Below are positions 19,892-31,300 of a stretch of DNA of 64,000 nt, one piece after another. A model generated the notes under the pieces. That model ran no database searches. It was not told the origin of the DNA and worked only from the letters and a program-made list of their open reading frames with translations. This stretch comes from Narthecium ossifragum (Eukaryota; Streptophyta; Magnoliopsida; Dioscoreales; Nartheciaceae), in assembly GCA_963920575.1 (NCBI GenBank), contig OY986965.1, positions 16,072,290-16,136,289 on the forward strand, read 5' to 3'. Each line of letters starts with the position of its first letter. Position 1 is the stretch's first letter. Position numbers and translations under genes: made by a program.

Positions 19892-21048
19892 ATGTGCCCC
19901 AAATATTCGACATCCTCCTGAGCAAAGATACATTTGGATGGCTTTATACAAAATTTGTTAGCTTGTAGAATTCCAAGAACTAACCTGAGGTGGTTAAGAT
20001 GCTCCCTGCATTCCTTGTTGTATATGAAAATATCGTCGAAGAAGACTGACAAAAATTTCCGAAGATACGGCCGAAACAAATTATTCATGAAAGCCTGAAA
20101 AGTAGACGGTGCGTTGCACAACCCGAATGGCATGACGACATACTCATAGTGACCACTATGAGTACGGAACGTCACCTTGTGTATGTCATCCGGATGCACT
20201 CATATATGATGATATCTGGCCTGTAAGTCCAGCTTTGAGAAGTAAGTTGCCTCGTGCCACTCATCTATCATGTCCTCCATGGTCGGAATTGGGAATCGGT
20301 CCTTGACTGTCACTGAATTTAGACTCCTCTATCTGTACAAAGCCTCCAGGTATCGTCCTTCTTCAGCACTAACAACATGGGCGAGGAAAAAAGGCTTGTG
20401 CTCAGCCGGATCATTCTTGTCTTCATCATGTTTGCAACATGATGCTTAATCTCATTCTTTTGATAATAAGCGTAGCGATACGGTCGAACACTCATCGACA
20501 TGGCTCCTTAAGTCAGAGGAATTCGGTGCACCAAACCCCTATATGATGGCAATCATGTTGGCTCAGCAAGCAGCTTAGCGAACTCATGCAAAATTTCTTG
20601 GACTTCTATTGGCTTCTCATTTCTGCTCTCCTCTGTTGCCGACTCGATGCGAAGAGCAAAGAGTTCGCCTCCGACACGCTATGCACACTCAATAGCATGA
20701 CTAAAAGCTTCCTGGGGAGTGCCTACTTGGCAAGCGGAGATGATGAACTCATTACCACCTTGTTGAAATCTCATGCTCATCGTTCTCAATCACAAACTAC
20801 GGGACCCAATTTTTCAAAACATTCAATACCAAGCACCACATGCCGTCCTTTCAAGGGGATAGAATACAGAGTTGTTAAAAATTCATACCCTTCAATTGAT
20901 ATGGATACATCCTGGAATTTTTCCTTGCATGTAAGTCGCTCTCCATTAGCCACCTTCACGACAAACTCGTCTACCTGAGTCAGTACCAGCCCCAATCGAC
21001 TTGCGACACCATCATTGATAAAGTTGTCCGTCGATCCACTATCTATTA
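19892..21048 (-). pseudogene. Chromovirus protease and reverse transcriptase (piece 3)
   Basis: From 21048 down on the minus strand: LIDSGSTDNFINDGVASRL (aspartic protease active site DSG), VKVANGERLTCKEKFQ, IPLKGRHVVLGIECFEKLGP, a degenerate stretch, then RT: SVRPYRYAYYQKNEI, SSPMLLVLKKDDTWRLCTD, THSGHYEYVVMPFGLCNAPSTF and VFFDDIFIYNKECREHLNHL (FFDD catalytic box) to VEYLGHI. Several frameshifts and stops occur between 20200 and 20600. The right edge is a TTA TSD of the MITE at 21049; the left edge is the ATGTG TSD of the solo LTR. Confidence 0.88.
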
Positions 21049-21602
21049 GAGCATTCTCAACAGCTTCCCTATCCCTATCTCTACTTTAAAGTGATTTGAT
21101 GTCATTCACTAATATAGGGAATCACTTTTTGGCTTGTTCAACCAACAGATTTCCTATATTGATTCCCTATATCACTTAAAAACTTTAAAATTTAAATTTT
21201 CAATCAATTTTTTAATGACTTTCAATATATATATATATTATTATATATATTAGATATAGTATTATATATATGTATATGTATATGTGTGTGTATATATACA
21301 TATATATAATACTATATATATACATATATATAATACTATATATATATATATTATAGACACATATATAATCCGAATCACTAATCATATTCTTTATGCTGAT
21401 GTGGCAGAGAGTGTGTAAAATAATACTATTTTAAGATTTAAGGAATGGGTTTTGGTTCCCTAAATATAGGGAACCAAGTTGGTTTTAGGGAATGGGATAG
21501 GGAATGACTATAGGGATAGGGAATCTCTTGGATGACAAATTCTAATCATGTTCCCTAAATTTAGGGATAGGGATAGGGATAGGGAAACTGTTGAGAATGC
21601 TC
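21049..21602. mobile_element. Tourist-like MITE (PIF/Harbinger type)
   Basis: 554 bp with perfect 15-bp terminal inverted repeats GAGCATTCTCAACAG, extended by CCCTATCCCTA-rich sequence. The 3-bp TSD TTA is at 21046-21048 and 21603-21605. It has no coding capacity, an AT-rich centre, and inverted CCCTATC-type blocks suggesting strong foldback. TTA duplication fits PIF/Harbinger. Confidence 0.82.
21226..21352. repeat. AT/GT microsatellite cluster inside the MITE
   Basis: (TA)n, TGTATA and TATATGTGTG runs, with an internal TATATAATACTATATATATACA duplication. Confidence 0.85.
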
Positions 21603-21768
21603 TTAAGATAGTTATCTTATGCTTACCCAAGAGGGCTCGCACTCGCATCGTCTTCGGTCCTGAGTGGCCTGCCAATGGATGTAAGGAAATCGAGGGTCCG
21701 TCTTGGCTATATGCCGCCCCCATCTCGTCCTCTTGCCCGCCATCAATATTGATCTCTAGGGTGGCCCC
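21603..21768 (-). pseudogene. Chromovirus gag-protease linker (piece 2)
   Basis: The minus strand reads ATLEINIDGGQEDEMGAAYS, ISLHPLAGHSGPKTMRVRAL and GKHKITIL, the segment directly before the protease active site in chromoviruses. It joins the protease piece across the MITE. The other edge (GCCCC, 21764-21768) pairs with GCCTC at 35635-35639 as an imperfect TSD of the stack inserted between. Confidence 0.85.
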
Positions 21769-21884
21769 TGTTGATCCTAACCTTGTTTTAATGAGGTCAA
21801 TATGTGTATGATGATAAACAAATGATTTGATATTTATATCCTTTAATTTGGAACTCGTTAAAATCAATGTTTAAATGTTTTTAT

Positions 21885-22250
21885 ACTCGCGGTCGATGCT
21901 GCAGTCGATGCAGGGATCGATCGTGGAGGATGTTTGTATGTTATATACATTGGCAAAGTATTGGCTTGGAGGGAAAGCCGTTTTTAAATATTGCAGGGCG
22001 ACGGTCAATGTGGTGGATGATGCATCGATCGACCGCGGACTATGGTGACTTTATTTGGAGAAGCTATGGTCGAACGAGGCAGTGACCTTGAATGCATCAT
22101 TTCCTCACAAAGGCTGACGGTCGATGTAACTGTAGATGCGAAGGTGAACCGCAAAGCTTGAAGGAAGATGAGGCGGTTGATCCGAGCTATATTTTAAGCG
22201 CGAAGGTCGATGTGGCAGACGATGCAAAAGTCGACCACCAGTGTGTGCAG
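21885..22250. repeat. GATCGATC / CGGTCGATG word array in LTR E
   Basis: Words such as GCGGTCGATGCTGCAGTCGA, GATCGATCG, GACGGTCAATG, ATCGATCGACCG and GACGGTCGATGTAAC recur about every 30-50 bp. The array ends about 75 bp before the TATA-like sequence. Confidence 0.75.
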
Positions 22251-23689
22251 AGTCAAAAATATAGCCTTAAGAGAAAAGCAAAATAGTCGTTGGGAGCTAG
22301 TTTTGGAGGCTTTGAAGCTCAAGTATAAGAGGGAAGATGCAGTAAACTTGTGCAAGGACCAAGTTGATTATTGGGATATATTTTAGCAAGTTTATTTTTT
22401 ATTTTCATCTTTCTTGAGAGCTTTAAACTTTGTAAAACTACTTGAAGTTGTGATGTAGACTTTGAGAGAATCCAAAAGAGACTTGGAGGATACCCAAGAT
22501 GTCTTGGGAAAGGATTGTAATATTGCCAAGCTCCCGAAAACTTGGTGGAAAGCTTGTAAAATTATTTACAAGTAGTGGAACTGATGACCACAATATAGAG
22601 CGTGTATTTGTACTCATCTAACCCCTATTTAATACCCATTTGTGCATGAAAGTGACCATTTATAGCTTTTATTGTGCACTTTCACCACTTGTGGCCTTAT
22701 AGCACCCTCTTGGCCTAAGCAAGGCTTTTATGATGATTTTATTTTGTTTGAGTACATAAGTACTCAAACTCTTGCTTTATATGTGTTACTACATGTGAGT
22801 GGGGTATTGTGTACTATGTAGACTTGTATTGGAAAAGTCTCGTACTAGATAACGAGTTTTGATTCGAAACCGTGATTTGAGTTTTTATGCGTTTTTGAGT
22901 ACGAGTGTTCCATACTGTGGTTTTTAGGCTCACGCATGTGTAACATGGTGCTTCGGATTGGTTGGTGGAGTTTTCGATGTGTTTCGGGTCATAGGTCAAA
23001 ATTCGGCTTCGAACCTCATTTTCGGATTTCATATTTTTAGTTAGTCAATATGATTTTTGACAATTTTTTTATGCATTCCCGATTAGTCGACAAATCCATT
23101 TTATCGCTTTAGCCTATGTTTTACATGTTGAACTACATGCTCACATACGTTTTTTGGATTTTTGGATGTTCGGAGCGATAATGAATTTCTGGAACATGAA
23201 GCTACTCAATGCTGAATTTCTACTGTTGCTGAATGCTTCGTTTTGTATTTTTTCGGAGCTGTAGTATTCGGTTCATAACTTTCATACTTCTTTTCCAAAT
23301 TTGATGATCTTCTTATTTTTGGAAATATTATAAAAAGTTCTACAACTTCTATTTCAGGAAATTTTATCATTTAATATCATCTTCACATGGAAATTCAAGT
23401 TTGAAGATTGCTTCTGGTTGCTGTAGCAGAGGGCACTATAGATGCGGGCTGAATTGGTCTAATTTGCATTGTGAGTCGATTTTGACTCGATTTACTAGGG
23501 TGTTTGGTTGCTTGCATTAGTTGATGCATTGCATCAGTTGATGCATTGTATCAGTTGATGCGGGGGCGTTTGGTTGCGCGAATCGTGGGATGCATGTATC
23601 GTGGGATGCATACATCGACCATCTAATGCTGGTGTTTGGTTTGCCTTTGGATCATATGATGCTACATTATTTATATAATGTTCATATTA

Positions 23690-24020
23690 AAATAATATAT
23701 ATATATATATTATTCGTATAATTTTTATATAATGATGCAATAAAGTTAAATTTTAATATATATTATATGATATTTTAATATTATATATATTAAAATTTAA
23801 CTTCATTGCATCATTATGTGAACATTATATGAATAATATATATATATATATATATAATCATATATATCTCAATAATATCTATATATATTATTCATATAAA
23901 GTTCACATAACGATGCAATAAAGTTAAAATTTAATATATATATTAAACTATTATATTATTTTAATCTCAATAATATATATATATATAATTGATATAATGC
24001 TGTGAATATATATATATTAA
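23690..24020. repeat. Long AT-rich imperfect palindrome in the left arm of element G
   Basis: ATGATGCAATAAAGTTAAAT (about 23732) is followed by its reverse complement near 23790-23820, and a third copy follows at about 23910, separated by (TA)n runs. It should form a long hairpin. Confidence 0.7.
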
Positions 24021-24779
24021 AAATTTATTATATTATGTTTGGTTTGCCTTTGGATTAGTGTCGGGTTTGCCGGTGAAAAGCTCGCGCGAGGGTGCATCAT
24101 ATGAAACGCCTATTTTGACCGTTTCATATGAAGCACGAAATCAGCTGAAAATGCATCGTGTGATATATGCGTCGCGCGATACACCCTGCGAACCAAACAT
24201 GGGATTGGTGCATCATGGTGCATCGCGCGATTCACCCTGCGAACCAAATAGGGGATTGGTGTATCATGCATGCGTCGCGCGATGCACCCTGATGCACCCA
24301 AACCAAACAGTGTATCAGTTGACGCTGCATCAGTTGATGCAACTGATGCATTGCATACATGGTTAGTTACTTGTATTCACTGATGCAGTACTAGCTAGTT
24401 TTGTGTTTGGTTAGTATGTGTTGTGTCAACTAGTACAGGCAACCAAACGCCACCGTCGCTGCCGCCCGTTGACCTCCGACGATCTCGTCGGCAACGACCA
24501 CCACAGCACCACCCTCTATCTCCCTCAGCTCTCTACTCCTCCTCCACCCTCCTCTCCTCCTTCCTCCTCATGACCCTGCGGCCACCACACCCTCGTCATT
24601 CGCGGTCCCCACCCACCTCTCCACCATTAGTCACTGTGAAGCTCCCAAGGTCAGTTAGTCCTAATAGTGTTTTAATGATGTTTTGATGATACCAAAATGT
24701 TCCTAAATGTTAAAATATATATGTGATAAAATATATGTTGAAAACAAGCTTTAACTTTCATATTTGAGCTATTGTTGAG

Positions 24780-25135
24780 TTGACGGTCGATGTGTAGATG
24801 CATACGTGGGACCAGCGGATGCATCCGTGGATCAACCGTGAAGACTGGCGGATGCATCCGTCGATCTTCCGTGGGACTGGCGGATGCATCTGTGGATCAA
24901 TCGCGGAGGATAAAAGTCATGACGGTCGATGTCATGGTCGATGGGACGTTCGACCACGGGACATGTAAGAAGCAACGGTCGAACGAGGTATCGACCCTTA
25001 GAAGCGGATTTCACAACAGAGCCTGATGGACGATGTCATGGTCGATGCGACGGTCGACCGTGAAGCTTTACGGACGATGCGTGGATCGACCATGGCTCAA
25101 GAAGAACCTGGCGGACGATGCGACGGTCGACCACC
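24780..25135. repeat. CGGTCGATG / GGATGCATCCG word array in the inner LTR E
   Basis: Alternating GACGGTCGATG, GCGGATGCATCCG, GTGGATCAACCGTG and GGTCGACC words at short spacing. The last lies about 80 bp before the TATA-like TATATAAGAG. Confidence 0.75.
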
Positions 25136-25258
25136 TGCCCAAAAAGAGCCGTTAAAGAGTCGTTGCATGAGCACAAAATAACCGTTGGGAGGCTATAGGG
25201 CTTTGAAGCTCAACTATATAAGAGAAGTTGTTGCAAACTTGCCAAGGACTTAGGGGGA

Positions 25259-26533
25259 TGATACGAGCGGTCTACTCGTAATCCTCTCGTATCGGGTCTC
25301 TACTGCTCCAATCGATCAGAATTAGCCTGATCGGACTTGATTTGAGTCCAAATGGCTGAATCTGGCTAGCTGGATCGGATCTGGCTGAGCCTGATAGGAT
25401 AGGACTTGGACTGGATTGGGCTGAATTGGGTTATTGGTTTAAGGGATTGAATTTCGCTCGGATTGGGCTATGTGGCTTGGCTGAACTGGTTAAGGCTGGC
25501 TGAGTTGGATTGGGTTAAGGGTTGGATGGGACGATCCGACGGCTGAGGAGTCGCCGGTGTAGATCACCAGTGTAGGGGCGACGGCGGCGGTCGGGATCTT
25601 GGCAGGGAAGGTCGTAGGACGGTGGGGAAGATATCCACCGGAGTGGATCTGTCGGATGGACGCTAGGGGAATGGGATCTAGAGAAGAAAGGCGGCGGGTT
25701 TGGGTTGACCGGCGTCGGGGACGACGGTGAGGTTTCTGCGGATGTCGGGAAGGGTCGTGGATGGTCGGAAGGGTATTAAGGACGGTTGGCGAAGGTTTTA
25801 GAGGCATGAGGGTGAGATCGGGGTCGTGTGGCGGACGACGGCTGTGAAATTGGGTTGCCGTGGGAAGACGTCGGAGGAGACGACGGAGGCAGAGGGGCGG
25901 CTGGACGGAGTCGTGGTGCCAAGAGGAGGTCGATGGAGGTCTTGGATGGTAGCCGGGGTGGCTGGAGAGGCTGGATGGAGGAGATCGGCGGGAAGGTAGG
26001 GTTCCTGGCGTGAGGAAGAGGAGGAAGAAGACGATGATGTGGCGCTGACGTGGCGGAGAGAGAAAGTGGCATGGAGGCGGTGTCGGCTGCGGAGAAGATG
26101 ACCGACGGGGAAGAAGGTGGATCTATGGTGGATTTCTGTGGAAATTACATTACCTCTACTCCTATGATATTCTACTCCTATGATATTCTATCAACTATTT
26201 TTAATTCATAATAATTCTCTTCATCATTCATTCCCCTAATACAAACTTCTGAGGTCCTTTTAAGAGTCTTAATTCAATTAAAAAACCCCATTGTTTAATT
26301 AGCAAATAATAAGACTTTCAAACTCAACTCAACTTCAAAACTCAAATGAACTCTTAATTATTTCATAACAATCAAATATTAACTAGGACTCAATAAAAGA
26401 ATAAGAATAAATCCTAATTAAATACTCTAGTTTGAACTAGGGAAGTCCAACTCAAACTAGGAAAGAGGTTGAACTAGTTTGGTTCCTCTTATGGGTTTAG
26501 GTCCAGTTGGTCGAGTCGGATCGACTCGTATCA
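25259..26533 (-). mobile_element. 3' LTR of non-autonomous element copy 2
   Basis: Matches the right LTR but lacks about 19 bp around 26270 (CTTTTAAGAGTC here, CTTTTATAAAGACC... there), removing the TATAAA found in the other LTR. Read in element orientation it starts TGATACGAGTCG and ends CGCTCGTATCA. Confidence 0.85.
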
Positions 26534-27950
26534 TCCCCCCTTCCTTCAGAATTGGCCTTGTCCTCAAGGCCCGAGTCAAGTCAGGTAGGATGGCTGTATG
26601 TGGCTGGATTGAATCAACTTGCTTCTGTAGCTCTGGACTAGGTGGCGAGAAACCAGGTCGATCCCATGACGGGTCCAGGGGTAGCAGGGGTAGTGCTGAA
26701 GGAGCATCTGGGGGTCGATCTGACGGCTCAGGTAACTCCAAAAATATGATTTTCAATGGCTCTCCTGGATCATCCTCATCATGTTCCATCAGTAGTGTTG
26801 CCCATGACCATAGGATGGGATCTGATCTCCATGGTATGATCAACTGTGCAGGGACTTGGCTTGAATCTGGGTCAAGCTGGCTTTGGTCCAATCTGAAGTG
26901 AAGATGGTTGGACCACGATTCTGCTGCACTAATCTGGGATTGAAGTTGGTTGAACCAAGTTGAATCTTCAGCTGTGTTGAGTTGTACTCTGGTCCAAACA
27001 TGTCTGACATGGTTGGCTCTACCGGTGTCAATCTGGACTTGAGTCAGTTGAGCCAAACCAGTGTTTCCATCATAGTCAGATATGATCAGATTGAATATGG
27101 CATCGGAATAAGGAGGGTAGCTACTTTGATGACTTATATCAACCTTCGGATGCTTGATCAACGGCTGAGGATGCATCGTGATCACTCGGACATGATCTGG
27201 ATGGTCTTGATTGCTTGGGACTCTTTGATCAGGTTCAGATCGAAGATTGGAAGCACTGGATCGAAGATCACGCTGATCAAATGGCTGGATCAAGTTGTAG
27301 TCTTGATCGGACGGCTGAGAAGCTGCCGGAGCTGGATCAACGGCGAAACCAGGTCGTCGGAGTGTGGAAACGGCACAGGAAGCTTCGCAGGGACGTGGGG
27401 GTTCCATCCGTACAGTTTGATCGATGGATTGGGATGCGAATGCACCGGATCGGAAGGTGGCTGCGCGGTGGATGTCGTCGCCGGTGATCGTCGGTGATCT
27501 AGGCCGCGAAGGTGCTTGAGATCGTCGGGAACAGGTACGGGAAGGTCTTGGGACCTTTCTCGTGAGGTCTGATCTTGGGATCAACCTCGGAATATGGAGG
27601 AGTGGAAGAGGCCGGAACATGGGAGTACGCCGGAGTTGGATGTCGGCGATCCGAGCTTCCTTCGTGGTCTTGGTCGGCCACGGTTGCTTTGGGGAAGGAC
27701 GTCGATGCTTCCTCGGTGAGTAGGTGGAGACGGCGGCGTCGCAGAGCGGTGTTGGGCTGGCGGCTCGGGGACGAGCCGACGGCGCGGATGACGAGCCAGG
27801 ATGACAAAGGGTCAGCTCAGGGTGAGTCGGGCGTGGGTGAGGGTGGTGTGCCGATGGTGAGCCGCGGCTTGAGCCTGGGACGGGCCGAATCCAAGGAGGA
27901 GAGAGAAAATCAAGGGAAATTCCGAAAAAATAGGGAAAATTCCAGAACAA
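26457..27950 (-). CDS. Unknown protein of copy 2, with the conserved C-terminal block
   Basis: A frame of 497 codons bounded by stops, with no ATG at its 5' edge, so the true start is unknown and an upstream frame (28270-28100) may have been the beginning. The N-terminal half is Pro/Ser/Arg-rich. The C-terminal half carries YPPYSDAIFNLIISDYDG, LHFRLDQSQLDPDSS, PWRSDPILWSWATLL, DEDDPGEPLKI and PEPSDRPPDAPS; the last four blocks recur in copy 1. The final ~25 codons run through the PPT into the LTR. No known domain recognised. Similarity at the protein level between diverged copies suggests it was once maintained as protein. Confidence 0.55.
   Translation of the reverse strand: MFWNFPYFFGISLDFLSPPWIRPVPGSSRGSPSAHHPHPRPTHPELTLCHPGSSSAPSARPRAASPTPLCDAAVSTYSPRKHRRPSPKQPWPTKTTKEARIADIQLRRTPMFRPLPLLHIPRLIPRSDLTRKVPRPSRTCSRRSQAPSRPRSPTITGDDIHRAATFRSGAFASQSIDQTVRMEPPRPCEASCAVSTLRRPGFAVDPAPAASQPSDQDYNLIQPFDQRDLRSSASNLRSEPDQRVPSNQDHPDHVRVITMHPQPLIKHPKVDISHQSSYPPYSDAIFNLIISDYDGNTGLAQLTQVQIDTGRANHVRHVWTRVQLNTAEDSTWFNQLQSQISAAESWSNHLHFRLDQSQLDPDSSQVPAQLIIPWRSDPILWSWATLLMEHDEDDPGEPLKIIFLELPEPSDRPPDAPSALPLLPLDPSWDRPGFSPPSPELQKQVDSIQPHTAILPDLTRALRTRPILKEGGMIRVDPTRPTGPKPIRGTKLVQPLS
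26534..26548 (-). promoter_or_regulatory. Polypurine tract of copy 2
   Basis: Minus strand GAAGGAAGGGGGGA directly before the LTR, preceded by GGCCTTGAGGACAAGGCCAA as in copy 1. Confidence 0.85.
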
Positions 27951-28099
27951 TCAGGGGAAGATAGGGGAAGGGTTTCACCCGGGTTTGGAGTTGAATTCGG
28001 AGTTACAATTGGAGTTGCTCTCGGAGTTGCAGTCGGAGTCCTAATCCGAGTTGGCTTGGGGTAAGGTTTCACAATCTAGATTGCAGCTGGAATAGGGGA

Positions 28100-28270
28100 C
28101 TAGCTCGGAGTCTGAGTTATCGTTGACCACCTCTTGTAGATCTGCTCCAACTCCATGCTGATGCGCTCCATGTTTCTGCTTTGGCGTTCCATCAAAGTTG
28201 AACAGAGGTTCAACTGAGCTTGCAGAATCTTGAATTGCTCCTCCAAACTCTCCTGGGGTACTCCGTACAT
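28100..28270 (-). CDS. Short coiled-coil frame at the start of copy 2
   Basis: The ATG at 28270 lies about 65 nt after the primer site. The 56 codons read MYGVPQESLEEQFKILQAQL and RQSRNMERISMELEQIYKRW, with heptad-like spacing of Leu/Ile/Met, then TAG at 28102-28100. Beyond it, in a shifted frame, comes a Thr/Pro-rich repeat (RTPTATPRATPIVTPNST). It is probably the N-terminus of the element's own protein, now frame-broken. Coiled-coil starts are common in gag proteins. Confidence 0.5.
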   Translation of the reverse strand: MYGVPQESLEEQFKILQAQLNLCSTLMERQSRNMERISMELEQIYKRWSTITQTPS

Positions 28271-28319
28271 GGTAGCGAAGTTTCCAGAAGGTTCTGAACC
28301 ACACAGTCGGAGGAACGGA

Positions 28320-28334
28320 GCTCTGATACCAAGT
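28320..28334 (-). promoter_or_regulatory. Primer-binding site of copy 2, initiator tRNA-Met type
   Basis: Minus strand ACTTGGTATCAGAGCTC adjacent to the right LTR, an exact plant initiator-Met primer word. Confidence 0.85.
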
Positions 28335-31300
28335 TCATACGAGCGGTCTACTCGTAATCCTCTCGTATCGTGTCTCTACTGCTCCAATCAATCAGAATTG
28401 GCCTGATCGGACTTGATTTGAGTCCAATTGGCTTAATCTGGCTAGTTGGATCGGATCTGGCTGAGCCTGATAGGATAGGACTTGGACTGGATTGGGTTGA
28501 ATTGGGTTATTGGCTTAAGGAATTTAATTTGGCTCGAATTGGACTAAGTAGCTTGGCTGAACCAGTTAAGGCTGGCTGTGTTGGATTGGGTAAAGGGTTG
28601 GCTGGGACGATCCAACGGCTGAGGAGTCGCCGGTGTAGATCGTGTGAGGACCCGTACCTTCAACCCGGTCCGACCGCGTCGGTCGAGGATCTGGTTCGTT
28701 TGGTTTGGCTTGGTGGGACTCGCCTCGCGATCTCCTTTGATCGTTGCGGCTCCGGGGGTAATTTGGTAAATTACCCTTAGCAGAGTTGGTTTCACACACA
28801 CGGCCTTGTAATGATGTATGTGTTTGGCTAGGCTATTAGGAGTACCCCAGCTCGGAGGATCTGGGTTCGATCGTAAGGATCGAGATCTGAGCGACTAGGA
28901 TCAGATCCGGTTGATCGGACGGCCAAGATCTAATCTTGAGCCGTTCATATAAATAGGCCCTTTAAGTAGCATCCCTTCTTGGATTAGGGATTAATCCCGC
29001 CGTTAGAGAGAGGAGAGATACACCGCGATAAAGAGAGAGATCGAGAGAGAGAGCGTGAGGGAGAGCTGCGACGGCTGATCGGGGAGAGGAGAGCGGCGAC
29101 GTCCGCGGCGGCGGTCAGAGAGGAGCTCGAGGACGGCGGTGGCTGGGTTTCTCTCAACGACGATCGGCGGCGGCGTGCGAGCAGCGGAGACCTCGAGCGC
29201 GGGGGCGACGCACGGCCGGAGGAGGGGAAGGAGAACGCGAGCTCAACGATCCAGGGTAGGGCTTCTTCCCTAGACTTTGTCTAGACTCTACTAGCTTAGA
29301 TTAGGATTTGTTCATGCTTGTTAGATTCGGGTTTTTATGTTCTTCTCTTCCTTGGATTTGGATTTCTTCGTGTGTTTATCCGATGTTTGGATTTATTGAT
29401 TTTTTTGGGTTAGTATTGATCTCTTGCTAGCTGTGATGCAAGTTGCATTGGTTTGGTTTGAATTCCTTCTCCTTCCCCTTGCTAAGTTTTGATGGTTTGG
29501 GTTGGCATCTGGTGGTCGTTTCTTCTCTGTTACTACAGAGCTCTCCCTCTCTTCCCCTGTGCTCAATTCCTCTGTTTTCTCCTCAGTTTTTCTGTCCCCT
29601 GTTTTCCTTCCTATGCCTCCTCTTGCTGCCATGGGTTTACTCGAGGCGTGTGATGGATGAGGTTACGAGAGGTGTTTGGTACTCTCTTCTTCTCTTCTTT
29701 GCCATGATGTACCGAGATTTCTCTCTGTTTCCCCTGGTGTTAGCTTGGCCTCGCTGGTTTTAGTTGGGCAATCGATGCTTGCTGACCCTTCTTGCCTTTG
29801 GAACTGGTTAGCTCAGAGTAAGCACACGGGGTGCTTGTTGATCTGCTTCCTGGTTGGATGATTGTTGAGAAGTTGGGGCTTACTGGCTGTGTTTACTTGC
29901 TAAGCTTATTAGCCTCGTGTTTGGGTGCTGTACCTCTGTAGTGCAGTGATCTTGGTAGAGCTTGTGGTGGTTGGTCGATCAATGTGATTGAGTCTTAACT
30001 TTCCTCTGATTGTCGGGATCTGTGCCTAGCTGCTGGTAGCTCGGCTGAGGTCGAGGCTTGGGTTTGGACTGGGAAAATCCTTAGCTTCTTTTCTCTTGAC
30101 GCTCCTTTCATTATAGATGAGATTTATGCTCGCATGTCCTGTAGGGTTGGCAGAGGTTTTCGTTTAACTGGTTAGCTAAGGGGTACACCTGCAACGGGGT
30201 AGCTGGTTTGCTGGCTCCTCTAATGTGATTGATCTTTGGATTCCTGACTTCCCTGTTAAGCTCGTGGCCTCTAGCTTTGTGTCACTTTCTCTTCCTTACG
30301 GTAGTAGCCTGGATCTTTGGATGCCGATGGATTCTTGATGATATTTCTTCTCTTTCGAGTCTTAGTTCTCCTCCCTAGATCTCTAGTCCAATTGACCTTG
30401 GGTTATGTCATATAATTGTTTGTTGAAATGCTAGGCTGTCGTTTAATCATGACTATAGTCCCAGTGATTATGGTATATGCAAGTCGATCATGTCAATTGC
30501 ATATTGTTGTAGCATGTTCCTTTCTCTGATCAATTCCTGTGAATTAACGCCTCACAATTCTTATGATATCCTGGTTAACTATCCATTGTGTACTCTTACA
30601 TTATACTCATGCCTAGGGCCGGCGGTGTGCCCGTTTATATTTCTTTGTGGAAATGTTTATATTCTGCGGGCCGAAGGTGTGCCCTAATTGATGTGTGATT
30701 GTAATTGCTACAAGTTTTAGTTATTTGCCTGGTTGGGGTTGTATCCCTGTTGTAGCCAACTTTGGATGACGGCCGGTTCATGTTGTTGTAATGCCGAAAT
30801 TTGGATTGAAACGTGGTAACATTGTAATAGCTTAGTTCTCTTCTATGTATTATGCGATATATTGAACATGCTTGATGAGATATCATGTAGAGACACCTAG
30901 GCCTAGTTGTTTGAATAGGCTCATGCATGATGATTGCATTAGAGGCATTCAGGCTAGGTGGTAGGCGATGGATTCGATCGCCGATCCGGGGTTCTCGGGT
31001 AGCCCGGATCTAGCCCTAGGACCGGGGTTTGGTTTGGTTAGTCGAGGATTAGGATGGGATTGGCATCAATGATTGTGTTGGATATCATTTGAGGTTATGG
31101 CTATAGTCGGCTATGGATTATATATTTATATTTGAGGTGTAGAGGTCGTGTCGGTCTCTAAGGCCAAGTGCTAAGGATGGTTGTCGATGCATTCCCCGAC
31201 ATGCGTGTCCCCGCGAGAGATGGTATGACTGGGCAGGGTGGTACCTGGACAGGAGCCCGCAGTCTTTGTTTCCTCTCGTTTGTTCTTGGGTAAGGGTGAT

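Noticed and set aside
21226..21352. AT-rich origin or matrix-attachment region
   Set aside because: It is the core of a MITE; TA runs alone do not support a function.
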